Below, piece by piece: positions 44,472 to 52,797 of a stretch of DNA of 64,000 nt. Source of the DNA: Sphingomonas sp. 32-66-10 (GTDB lineage: Bacteria; Pseudomonadota; Alphaproteobacteria; Sphingomonadales; Sphingomonadaceae); NCBI GenBank assembly GCA_002280565.1, contig NCEF01000002.1:124001-188000 (forward strand), given 5' to 3'. How positions within the stretch are numbered: position 1 is the first letter of the stretch; each line of letters begins with the position of its first letter. The position numbers and the translations under genes were made by a program. The notes under the pieces are model-generated. The model worked only from the letters and a program-made list of their open reading frames with translations. It was not told the origin of the DNA and did not search any database.

Positions 44472-47400
44472 ATGCAGATCAAGCGGCTCCGCCTGACGGG
44501 GTTCAAGAGCTTCGTCGACCCCGCCGACCTGCGCATCGAGCCGGGACTGACCGGCATCGTCGGCCCCAATGGCTGCGGCAAGTCCAATTTGCTCGAAGCG
44601 TTGCGCTGGGCGATGGGCGAAAACAGCCCCAAATCGATGCGCGGCGCGGGGATGGAGGACGTGATCTTCGCGGGCACCGCCAGCCGCCCGCAGCGCGATT
44701 TTGCCGAAGTCTCGATCCTCGCCGAACAGGCTGGCGGCCCGGATGATGGCGAACTGGAAGTCGTCCGCCGGATCGAGCGGGGCGCCGGGTCGGCCTATCG
44801 CATCAATGGCCGCGACGTGCGCGCCAAGGATGTCGGCCTGCTGTTCGCCGATTCGGCGACCGGGGCGCACTCCCCGGCGCTGGTCAGCCAGGGGCGGATC
44901 GGTGCGATCATCCAGGCCAAACCGGGCGAGCGCCGTCAGATGCTTGAAGAGGCGGCAGGCATTTCCGGCCTGCATGTCCGGCGCAAGGATGCCGAGCAAA
45001 AGCTGCGCGCGACCGAGACCAATCTGACCCGACTCGATGAACTGATCAGCGATCAGGAGGCGCGCGCCGCGGCGCTCAAGCGGCAGGCGCGGCAGGCCGA
45101 GCGGTATCGCGAACTGTCCGACCGGATCCGCGTTGCCGAGGCGCGGATGATCTTCGCCCGCTGGCGCGACGCCGCCGCCGCTGCCGATGCGGCGAAGCAG
45201 GAAGCCGCCGCCGCCGAGGCTTTGGTCGCCGAACGCACCGCAGCGCAGGAAAGCGCGCTCGCCGCGCAACAGGCGGTTGCGACCACGCTTGCCACCGCCC
45301 GCGCCGCTGCCCTCGCCCAGCGCGACCGGGCGAGCGAGGCGATGCACCGGCTCGCGACGCTGCGCAGCGAACGCGCCGCGATCGACCGCCGAATTGCCGA
45401 GCTGCACGATTCGGCCGCGCGGCTGGAGACCGACAAGGAACGCGAAGGTGCTCTTGCCCGCGATGCCGCCGATGCGCTCGCCCGGCTCGACAGCGAGACA
45501 CAGGCGCTCAACGGGCGCATCGCCGAAGCGACGGCGCGGATGCCCGATCTCGACGCTGCGCTGACCGACGCCGAACGCGCCGCGCGCGACGCCGAAGTGG
45601 CGCTGGCGCAGGCGCTCGCCGCACAGGCAGCAGAAGCGGCCGAAACCCGCGTCGCTGACGCCGCGCTCGCCGCCGCGCGCACCCGCGCCGAACGCGCGAC
45701 ACGCGAAGCCGCCCGAGTCGAGGCGGAGATTCGCGCACTCGGCGATCCCGCGCCGCTCGCCGCCGAGCGCCAGCGCGCGGCCGATGCGCGGGCGCAGGCG
45801 GCGCATCAGGCCGAATCCGCGCGCACCGGCCTCGCCCGCGCCGATGCCGCCGAACGCGCCGCAATCGAGTCGCGCAGCCGCGCCCAGTCTGCCCGCGCGG
45901 AGGCGCATGCCGAGCTCGCGCAGCTGGATAGCGAGGCGGCGGCGCTGTCCAAAGCCACGCGGCCCAGCGGCAAGGAACGGCTGCTCGACAAGGTGATGGT
46001 CGATCCGGGCTACGAGCGTGCGCTCGCCGCCGCGCTGGGTGACGATCTTGAGGCGGGCCTCGACCCTATGGGGGAGCGCCATTGGGCGGGGGCGGAGCCG
46101 CTGCCCGGCGACCCACCGCCGCCGCGCGGAACCACCCCCCTGGCCGCCCATGTCACCGCCCCGCCCGCGCTTGCCCGACGGCTGGCGCAAGTGCTGGTTG
46201 CGGAGACCGATGATGGCCAGCCGCTAGCGGTCGGTCAGCGGCTGGTGACGCTGATGGGCGTGCTGCGGCGCTGGGACGGCTATGTCGCGCGCTCGGGCGG
46301 CGCGGCGGCGGCGGAGCGGCTGGAGCGGGTCAACCGGCTCCATGCGATCGAGAAAGCACGGCCCGCCGCCGTCCGCGCGGTCGATGCCGCCGATGCCGAA
46401 CTGGCCCGGATCGAGGCGGAGATCGCCGAAGCCAAGCGCGCCGCGTCCGATTGCCGCCGCCTGCTCGACAGCGCGGAGACGTCCGGACGTGAGGCCGCGC
46501 GTGCCGAGGATCGCGCCGCTGCCGCGCTCGAACGCCTCGACGCCCAGCGCGCCGATCTGGAGGGCCGCCGCGCCCGCACCGTCGCCGAGCAGGAGGAAGC
46601 TTCGGCTGAAGTGGAGCGCGCCGAAGCCGCGCGCGCCGCGCTGCCAGATGGCAGCGAAACCCGCGCAAAGGTAAGCGCCCTCTCGTCCGAAGCCGACCTG
46701 CGCCGCACCGCCGCCGCGACTGCGCGGGCGGAGCGCGGCGCACTGGAACGCGACATCGCGGCAGCGCGCGAACGCCTTGCGGCCGCGCAGGCCGAACGGC
46801 GCGGCTGGACCTCCCGTGCAGGCGAAGCTGCGCGTCGCATCGCCGAAATGGATGCGCGCGCGATCGAACTCGCCGAAGCTTCCGAAGCGCTCTCCGCCCG
46901 CCCCGCCGAACTCGACGCGGCGGTCACTGAGGCCGAGCGCGCGAGCGAGGAAGCACGGATCGAAAGCGCCGCCGCCCAGCTCGCCGAGCGCGAAGCCGAA
47001 GCCGAACTGCGCGGCACGGAAGCCGCCGTCCGCGCCGCCGGCGATGCGCTGGGTGAGGCGCGCGAGCAGCGCGCCGGTGCGGTCGCGCGCGCCGAAAATC
47101 ACGATCTGCGCCGCGTCGAAATGAACCGCCTGTCGGGCGAGCGCTTCGAATGTCCGCCGCCGGTCCTGTCGCAAAGAGTCGGCTTCGATCCCGACAGCGT
47201 GCGCGGGCCGCAGGATGAATCCGCCGCGCATGACCGGCTGATCGCGGAGCGCGAGCGGATCGGCCCGGTCAACCTCGTCGCCGAGACCGAATTGGCCGAA
47301 CTGACCACCGCCGCGCAGACCGCCGCCGCCGAGCGTGACGAGCTGATTCAGGCGGTCCATCGGTTGCGCGGGAGCATTGGCACGTTGAACCGCGAGGGGC

Positions 47401-47885
47401 GGCAACGGCTGCTGACCGCGTTCGAAGCGGTCGATCAGCATTTCCGCCGCCTGTTCACCACTTTGTTCAACGGCGGGCAGGCGCATCTCGCGCTGATCGA
47501 CTCGGATGATCCGCTGGAGGCGGGACTGGAGATCATGGCGCAGCCGCCGGGCAAGAAGCTGCAGTCGCTGACCCTGCTCTCGGGCGGCGAACAGGCGCTG
47601 ACCGCCGTTGCGCTGATCTTCGCCCTGTTCCTGACCAACCCGGCCCCAATCTGCGTGCTCGACGAAGTCGATGCGCCGCTGGACGACGCCAATATCGAGC
47701 GTTTCTGCGACCTGCTCGAAGCGATGACGCGTGAGACCGCGACCCGCTACCTCATCGTCACCCACAATGCCGCTACGATGAGCCGCATGCACCGCCTGTT
47801 CGGCGTCACGATGGTCGAACGCGGGGTCAGCCGACTCGTCTCGGTCGATCTGGGCGGCGCCGAATCGCTGCTGGCAGCCGAGTGA
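44472..47885 (+). CDS. smc: Chromosome segregation protein SMC
   Basis: ATPase that compacts and segregates the chromosome (1137 aa). The N-terminal head has FKSFVDPADL and Walker A GPNGCGKSNLLEALRWAMGE (about 32-51). Long Ala/Glu/Arg-rich coiled coils flank a hinge near 500-620. The C-terminal head has LLSGGEQALTAVALIFALF and Walker B CVLDEVDAPLDDAN. It is slightly shorter than Bacillus SMC. ScpA/ScpB genes are not nearby. Its stop overlaps the start of a sugar symporter gene. Confidence 0.95.
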   Translation: MQIKRLRLTGFKSFVDPADLRIEPGLTGIVGPNGCGKSNLLEALRWAMGENSPKSMRGAGMEDVIFAGTASRPQRDFAEVSILAEQAGGPDDGELEVVRRIERGAGSAYRINGRDVRAKDVGLLFADSATGAHSPALVSQGRIGAIIQAKPGERRQMLEEAAGISGLHVRRKDAEQKLRATETNLTRLDELISDQEARAAALKRQARQAERYRELSDRIRVAEARMIFARWRDAAAAADAAKQEAAAAEALVAERTAAQESALAAQQAVATTLATARAAALAQRDRASEAMHRLATLRSERAAIDRRIAELHDSAARLETDKEREGALARDAADALARLDSETQALNGRIAEATARMPDLDAALTDAERAARDAEVALAQALAAQAAEAAETRVADAALAAARTRAERATREAARVEAEIRALGDPAPLAAERQRAADARAQAAHQAESARTGLARADAAERAAIESRSRAQSARAEAHAELAQLDSEAAALSKATRPSGKERLLDKVMVDPGYERALAAALGDDLEAGLDPMGERHWAGAEPLPGDPPPPRGTTPLAAHVTAPPALARRLAQVLVAETDDGQPLAVGQRLVTLMGVLRRWDGYVARSGGAAAAERLERVNRLHAIEKARPAAVRAVDAADAELARIEAEIAEAKRAASDCRRLLDSAETSGREAARAEDRAAAALERLDAQRADLEGRRARTVAEQEEASAEVERAEAARAALPDGSETRAKVSALSSEADLRRTAAATARAERGALERDIAAARERLAAAQAERRGWTSRAGEAARRIAEMDARAIELAEASEALSARPAELDAAVTEAERASEEARIESAAAQLAEREAEAELRGTEAAVRAAGDALGEAREQRAGAVARAENHDLRRVEMNRLSGERFECPPPVLSQRVGFDPDSVRGPQDESAAHDRLIAERERIGPVNLVAETELAELTTAAQTAAAERDELIQAVHRLRGSIGTLNREGRQRLLTAFEAVDQHFRRLFTTLFNGGQAHLALIDSDDPLEAGLEIMAQPPGKKLQSLTLLSGGEQALTAVALIFALFLTNPAPICVLDEVDAPLDDANIERFCDLLEAMTRETATRYLIVTHNAATMSRMHRLFGVTMVERGVSRLVSVDLGGAESLLAAE

Positions 47886-49216
47886 GCGCCGCGCCCCGCC
47901 CAACCCGCTTCCGCCTCGCGCTGTTCGGCTTCGGGGACTTTGCGTTCAACCTCTACTGGCAGAGCGCGATGCTCTTCCTGCTCTTCTATTACACCGACGC
48001 GCTCGGGCTGCCGGTGGGGGTCGCGGCGACGATTTTCCTCGCCGCATCGGTATGGGATGGGATCGCCAATTTCGCCGCCGGGCTGCTCGCTGACCGGCAT
48101 GAGCCGCGCGGCGGGCTTGGGCGGTTGCTCGCGCTCGGCGGCGTGCCGCTCGGGCTTGGGTTCATGCTTGCCTATCTGCCCCCGCTCGCGCCGGGCATGT
48201 GGGGTATGGTTGGCATCTTCGCCGGCCATATCCTGTTCCGCACCGCCTATGCCTTTCTGAATGTGCCCTATCTTGCCATGAGTGCGCGGGTCAGCGCCGA
48301 CAGCAACGACCGGGCATTTGTTGCCGGCGTGCGGATGCTGTCGGGCACGTTGGCGGCGATCGTCGTGGCACTCGGCACCGTGCCGCTCGGCACCGGTCTG
48401 CTCGGCGCGCAGGCCGCAGCGGACGCCTATTTCGGTGCGGCGATCCTGTTTGCGATGGCCGGTGCCGCGATTCTCGCCTTTGTCGGCCTGAGCTATCGCG
48501 AGGCGGATGTGCCCGAACGCGCCGCGCCGGTCCCCATTCTGACCGCGCTGCGCGCGATCGCCACCAATCGCGCCTTCGTCACGCTAAACCTCGCCATGAT
48601 GGCGGTGATCGTCGCGGTGACGATCCTGAACAAGTCCGTCCTCTATTATTTCAAATATTTCCTGCATGATGAGGCGAGCGGGCAGCTGGCGCTGGCATCG
48701 ATGAGCGTGGTCAGCGCGGGGTCGGTGCCGTTATGGATGCTGCTGCGCCGGCGAATCGGCGCGCGCGGGCTGTGGTTCCTGGCCGCTGGTCTCGCCAGCG
48801 CAGGACTCGCCGCCTTCGCATTGTTCGACATACACCGCGCCGGGGTGATGCAGGCCTATTTGATGGCGATGCAGGCGATGATCGTCGGGCTCAACTTCGT
48901 CTTCTGGGCGATGCTGCCGAACACGATCGAATATGGCGAGCAACGAAGCGGCCTGCGCGTGGAGGGCGCGGTGTTCGGCATGGCGGCGCTGCTGCAACGG
49001 GTCGCGATCGGCATCGCCACCGCGATCATCGGCTTTGGCTTCGACGCCGCCGGCTATGTCGCCAATGTCGAACAAAGCGCGGCGACGCTTACCGCAATGC
49101 GGCTGACCATCGGCGCGGTCCCGCTGGCGTTCCTCATCTTCTCGTGCGTGATGATGGCGCTCAACCCCCTGGCGCGGGGCGCGCACGCGCAAATCGTCAA
49201 GGATCTGCGCGGATAG
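47882..49216 (+). CDS. GPH-type sugar:cation symporter (MFS_2)
   Basis: A 444-residue permease of the glycoside-pentoside-hexuronide family, with about 12 spans. The N-terminus LALFGFGDFAFNLYWQSAMLFLLFYYTDALG and AASVWDGIANFAAGLLADRHEPR match MelB/XylP-like proteins; FWAMLPNTIEYGEQRSGLRVEG near the end is also diagnostic. GTG 47882 overlaps the smc stop (GTGA). Although expressed from the smc side, its neighbour to the right is the glycosidase locus, so it probably imports the sugars those enzymes release. Confidence 0.88.
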   Translation: MSAAPRPTRFRLALFGFGDFAFNLYWQSAMLFLLFYYTDALGLPVGVAATIFLAASVWDGIANFAAGLLADRHEPRGGLGRLLALGGVPLGLGFMLAYLPPLAPGMWGMVGIFAGHILFRTAYAFLNVPYLAMSARVSADSNDRAFVAGVRMLSGTLAAIVVALGTVPLGTGLLGAQAAADAYFGAAILFAMAGAAILAFVGLSYREADVPERAAPVPILTALRAIATNRAFVTLNLAMMAVIVAVTILNKSVLYYFKYFLHDEASGQLALASMSVVSAGSVPLWMLLRRRIGARGLWFLAAGLASAGLAAFALFDIHRAGVMQAYLMAMQAMIVGLNFVFWAMLPNTIEYGEQRSGLRVEGAVFGMAALLQRVAIGIATAIIGFGFDAAGYVANVEQSAATLTAMRLTIGAVPLAFLIFSCVMMALNPLARGAHAQIVKDLRG

Positions 49217-49254
49217 AGTAGCGGGCCGGTGCCGCTATACAAAGACTCCCCCAA

Positions 49255-49319
49255 ATTCGGCACCGCCCCGGGGGAGGAGGGGGAGCTGGAGCGGTGCCGA
49301 ATCCCGGACCAGGTCCGGG
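49255..49319. repeat. Two adjacent inverted repeats between symporter and GH3 genes
   Basis: ATTCGGCACCGC (49255-49266) and GCGGTGCCGAAT (49291-49302) are exact 12-base arms around a purine-rich 24-base loop. Immediately after is CCCGGACC-A-GGTCCGGG (49303-49319). The region lies in the 114-base gap between convergent genes and may serve as a bidirectional terminator. The palindromic, G+C-rich make-up suggests a REP-type element different from that at 19902. Confidence 0.65.
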
Positions 49320-49330
49320 GCGCGCGGCCG

Positions 49331-51628
49331 TCAGGCCGTCGCGAGGGTGAAGGTCGAATGCACGCCCTGTGCCTCCGCCGAGGGCGCGATCCACACGTCG
49401 AACAGGCCCGGCTCGACCGTGGGTTTCAGGTCCATGCCGATGAACTGCAGATCGCGACGGCGCAGCACGAAGCGTACCGTTTCGCTCGCACCGGGGGCCA
49501 GCGCCAGCTTGCGGAACGCCTTGAGCTCGCGCACCGGACGGGTGATGCTCGCCGCACGGTCGCGGATATAGAGCTGCACGACTTCCTCGATCGCCCGCGT
49601 GCCGCGATTGGTGATCGTTGCCGTGAACGCGATCTCACCGTCCCAGCCGAGCGTGCCCTGTTGCGGAGTCAGGCCCGCATACTCGACCTTGCCATAGGTC
49701 AGGCCGTGCCCGAACGGATAGAGCGAGCTGTTTGGGCTGGTCCGCCAGCGGGTCTTATAGGCCTCAAGCTTATCGTCGCTCGGGTTCGGGCGGCCGGTCG
49801 GCTTGTGCGCATAATGATAGGGCTGCTGCCCCGATTCGCGCGGGAAGCTGATCGGCAGCCGCGCCGAGGGGCTGTAGTCGCCGAACAGAACATCGGCGAT
49901 GGCATTGCCGCTTTCCGATCCGAGGAACCAGGTGACGAGGATCGCGGGCGCGTTCTTGACCGCCCCCTCCAGCGCCAGCGCGCGGCCATTCTTGAGCAGC
50001 ACGACGATGGGCTTGCCGGTCGCCGCCACGGCTTCGGCCAGTGCCATCTGCGGCGCGGGAACGGTGATGCTGGTGCGCGACTGCGCCTCGCCCGACATAT
50101 TCTCGCTCTCGCCGATCGCGAGCAGCACGACGTCGGCCGCGTTCGCCGCAGCCACCGCCGCCGCGATCCCGCCGTCGAGCGGCTCTTCGACCTTGGAGCC
50201 GAGCGTCACCGTCACCGGCACGTCCTTGCCCAATGCATTGCGAACGCCGGTCGCCAGATCGATCGCCTGTTTGTTGTCGCCATAGACGCACCACGGACCG
50301 TTCAGGTCGTGCTGCCCCTCCGCGAACGGGCCGATAATCGCGATCTTCTTGCCGCTCTTGGGCAGCGGCAGCAGGTCGCCGTCATTCTTGAGCATGACGA
50401 TCGAACGCTTGCCCGCCTCACGCGCCAGTGCGAGATTTTCCTTGGTTCGGGTCCGCGCCGCCTCACGCTTTTCGTCGATGCGGCGGAACGGGTCCTCGAA
50501 CAGGCCGAGCTTGGCCTTGAGCGCCAGCACCTTGCGCACCGATTCATCAAGCCGCGCCATCGGCACCTCACCCTTTTCGACCAGGTCGGGCAGGTGGTCG
50601 CGGTAGAATCCGCTGGTCATGCTCATGTCGACACCGGCCATGAAGGCGAGCTTGGTCGCCTCACGCGCATCGGCGGCATAGCCATGCGCGATCATTTCCA
50701 TGTCGCCGGTGTAATCGGACACGACGAAGCCGTCGAAGCCCCATTCGTCGCGCAGAATCTTGCGCATCAGCCATTCATTGCCGGTCGCCGGGACGCCGGA
50801 AATCTCGTTGAACGCGGCCATCGTGGTCGGTGCGCCCGCTGCAAAGGCAGCCTGGAACGGCGGGAAATAGACCTCGCGCAGCGTGCGTTCGGACACGTCA
50901 ACGGTGTTATAGTCGAGCCCCGCTTCGGCCGCGCCATAGGCGGCGAAATGCTTAGCGCACGCCATCATCGTGTCGATCGCCTTCAGGCTCTTACCCTGGA
51001 ACCCGCGCACGCGCGCCTCGGCGAACAAATTGCCAAGCAGCACATCCTCACCCGAACCTTCGACGCCGCGACCCCAGCGCTGGTCGCGGGCAATGTCGAC
51101 CATCGGTGCGAACGTCCAGTCGATGCCCGCCGCTGCCGCCTCGAACGATGCGGCTGCGGCGGCCTTCTGCGCCAGCAACGGTTCGAAGCTCGCGGCCTCG
51201 CCCAGCGGGACCGGGAAGATGGTGCGGTGGCCGTGAATGATGTCGGCGGCGAAGATCAGCGGGATCTTCAGCCGTGAGTCCTTCATCGCTGCGGTCTGCA
51301 TGATGCGGCACATGCGGGCATTGTTGCCGTTGAACACGCCGGTGATGCGGCCCTGGCGCACTTCGTCGACTTGCTGCGCGAAATTGGAGTTCGACCCGCT
51401 TGGCGGGTTCATCGCGATCGCCGTGCCGCCGCCCCAGGCCGATGCCATCAGGCTGAGCTGCCCCGCCTTTTCGGCCAGCGTCATCTTGGCGATCAGCGCA
51501 TCGACGAAGCCCGGGACCTCAATCTTTGCGGCTTCGCCCATCAACGCCCGCGCCGGGCTGTGCAGCCATGCGGCGACCGCACCTGCGCCCATCAAGGCGG
51601 CGCGGCGGGAAATCCGGGTGTCGAGCAT
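49331..51628 (-). CDS. Glycoside hydrolase family 3 beta-glucosidase/xylosidase
   Basis: A secreted exo-glycosidase (765 aa) with a Tat-like leader (ISRRAALMGAGAVAAW). The catalytic domain opens MTLAEKAGQLSLM, with FAPMVDIARDQRWGRGVEGSGED and the nucleophile Asp in GFVVSDYTGDMEM near residue 305. The alpha/beta sandwich domain (IAIIGPFAEGQHDLNGPW) and a C-terminal Fn3-like domain (TITNRGTRAIEEVVQLYI) complete the BglX layout. GAGAGGATCAAC precedes the ATG. A GTAACCGGTTAC palindrome lies 91 bases upstream, shared with divergent lacI. Confidence 0.92.
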   Translation of the reverse strand: MLDTRISRRAALMGAGAVAAWLHSPARALMGEAAKIEVPGFVDALIAKMTLAEKAGQLSLMASAWGGGTAIAMNPPSGSNSNFAQQVDEVRQGRITGVFNGNNARMCRIMQTAAMKDSRLKIPLIFAADIIHGHRTIFPVPLGEAASFEPLLAQKAAAAASFEAAAAGIDWTFAPMVDIARDQRWGRGVEGSGEDVLLGNLFAEARVRGFQGKSLKAIDTMMACAKHFAAYGAAEAGLDYNTVDVSERTLREVYFPPFQAAFAAGAPTTMAAFNEISGVPATGNEWLMRKILRDEWGFDGFVVSDYTGDMEMIAHGYAADAREATKLAFMAGVDMSMTSGFYRDHLPDLVEKGEVPMARLDESVRKVLALKAKLGLFEDPFRRIDEKREAARTRTKENLALAREAGKRSIVMLKNDGDLLPLPKSGKKIAIIGPFAEGQHDLNGPWCVYGDNKQAIDLATGVRNALGKDVPVTVTLGSKVEEPLDGGIAAAVAAANAADVVLLAIGESENMSGEAQSRTSITVPAPQMALAEAVAATGKPIVVLLKNGRALALEGAVKNAPAILVTWFLGSESGNAIADVLFGDYSPSARLPISFPRESGQQPYHYAHKPTGRPNPSDDKLEAYKTRWRTSPNSSLYPFGHGLTYGKVEYAGLTPQQGTLGWDGEIAFTATITNRGTRAIEEVVQLYIRDRAASITRPVRELKAFRKLALAPGASETVRFVLRRRDLQFIGMDLKPTVEPGLFDVWIAPSAEAQGVHSTFTLATA

Positions 51629-51718
51629 GTTGATCCTCTCCTGATGGGGTTGCACCGGCAAGCCTATGCGAAATAACGATGGCTGGCGCGTGCCGAATTG
51701 ACGGCGTCGCGGCAAACC

Positions 51719-51730
51719 GTAACCGGTTAC
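51719..51730. promoter_or_regulatory. LacI-type operator between GH3 and lacI genes
   Basis: GTAACCGGTTAC is a perfect 12-base palindrome with a central CG, typical of LacI/GalR sites. It sits 91 bases ahead of the GH3 ATG and 78 bases ahead of the lacI ATG, so it could control both. The identical sequence occurs at 54661-54672 ahead of the GH43 gene. A second palindrome, AGAACGTTCT, lies at 51778-51787 next to the lacI start. Confidence 0.75.
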
Positions 51731-51807
51731 ATGCCGCCTAACGAACCCATTTGCAATCGCGAATGACCCGGTGGAGAAGAACGTTCTCAATTTGGGGGCA
51801 GGACGAT

Positions 51808-52797
51808 ATGGGCGAAGCGACGATTCGGGATGTGGCACGGCATGCGCAGGTGTCGATCGCCTCGGTCTCGCGCGCGCTCAACGGCCTTGGCAATGTCCGC
51901 GCCGAGACCCGCGAGCGGGTGATCGCTGCCGCGAACGAACTGGGCTATGTCCCCCATGCTGGCGCGCGCAGCCTTAGCCTCGCCCGCGCCCATGCGATCG
52001 GCGTGGTGCTGCCCGACCTGCATGGCGAGTTCTTCAGCGAGTTCGTGCGCGGCATGGATCGCGAGGCGAGCCGACGTGGCTATGTGATGCTGCTCGCGGT
52101 GATGCATGACGATAGCGAACAGGCGGCGGCAGCGTTGCGCGCGATGCGCGGCCGCGTCGATGGACTGGTGGTGATGGCCCCGCATCTGTCCGAAGCGATG
52201 CTGCGCCGTGCGCTCCCGACCGGGCTTCCGGCAGTGGTCATCAACGGACCGCGCGGCATTGCCGATCTTGCGACCGTACGGCTCGACAACGCCGCCGCGA
52301 CCGAGGCGATGGTTGCACATCTGGTTGCCACCGGTCGGCGCCGGATCGTCCATATCGCCGGGCCGGATGGGAATATCGACGCGGAGGAGCGCGCCACCGC
52401 GTTCCGCGCTAGCATCGCGCGGAGCCTGCCCGGCACCGAACCCATCGTCCTGCCGGGAGATTTTGCCGAAGAGGGCGGCGAGGCGGTGGCGCGCGCGATC
52501 GCTTCGGGCGCGATCCACTGCGATGCGGTGTTTGCCGCCAACGACATGATGGCGCTCGGCTGTCTTCAGGGGCTGCGCGCCGCCGGCATTGACGTGCCGG
52601 GGCGGGTTGCCGTCACCGGCTTCGACGATATCCCGCTCGCGCGGTATCTCGGCGTCACCACGATGCGCGTCCGGATTGCGGAACTTGGCGAGGAAGCGAT
52701 CGGTCGGGTGATCAATGTGCTGGAGGGTGAGGGCGCCGACACCCGCGCCGAGCTGCATCAGGCCGAACTGGTCGTGCGATCGACCAGTGCCGCCTAA
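51808..52797 (+). CDS. LacI-family transcriptional regulator
   Basis: A 329-residue repressor. The HTH is ATIRDVARHAQVSIASVSRALNG (residues 4-26), with hinge ELGYVPHAGARSLSLARA. The periplasmic-binding-protein-like sensor has VVLPDLHGEFFSEFVRGMD and VAVTGFDDIPLARYLGVTTMRV. Start chosen at MGEATIRDV, with GGGGGCAGGACGAT upstream. It lies between two glycosidase genes with a shared operator and most likely represses both until a sugar inducer appears. Its last four bases overlap the end of the convergent GH43 gene. Confidence 0.92.
   Translation: MGEATIRDVARHAQVSIASVSRALNGLGNVRAETRERVIAAANELGYVPHAGARSLSLARAHAIGVVLPDLHGEFFSEFVRGMDREASRRGYVMLLAVMHDDSEQAAAALRAMRGRVDGLVVMAPHLSEAMLRRALPTGLPAVVINGPRGIADLATVRLDNAAATEAMVAHLVATGRRRIVHIAGPDGNIDAEERATAFRASIARSLPGTEPIVLPGDFAEEGGEAVARAIASGAIHCDAVFAANDMMALGCLQGLRAAGIDVPGRVAVTGFDDIPLARYLGVTTMRVRIAELGEEAIGRVINVLEGEGADTRAELHQAELVVRSTSAA

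Noticed and set aside
44262..46190. Long minus-strand frame opposite smc
   Set aside because: The low-complexity Gly/Arg/Ala sequence mirrors the coiled-coil codons of smc; no start signal or domain.
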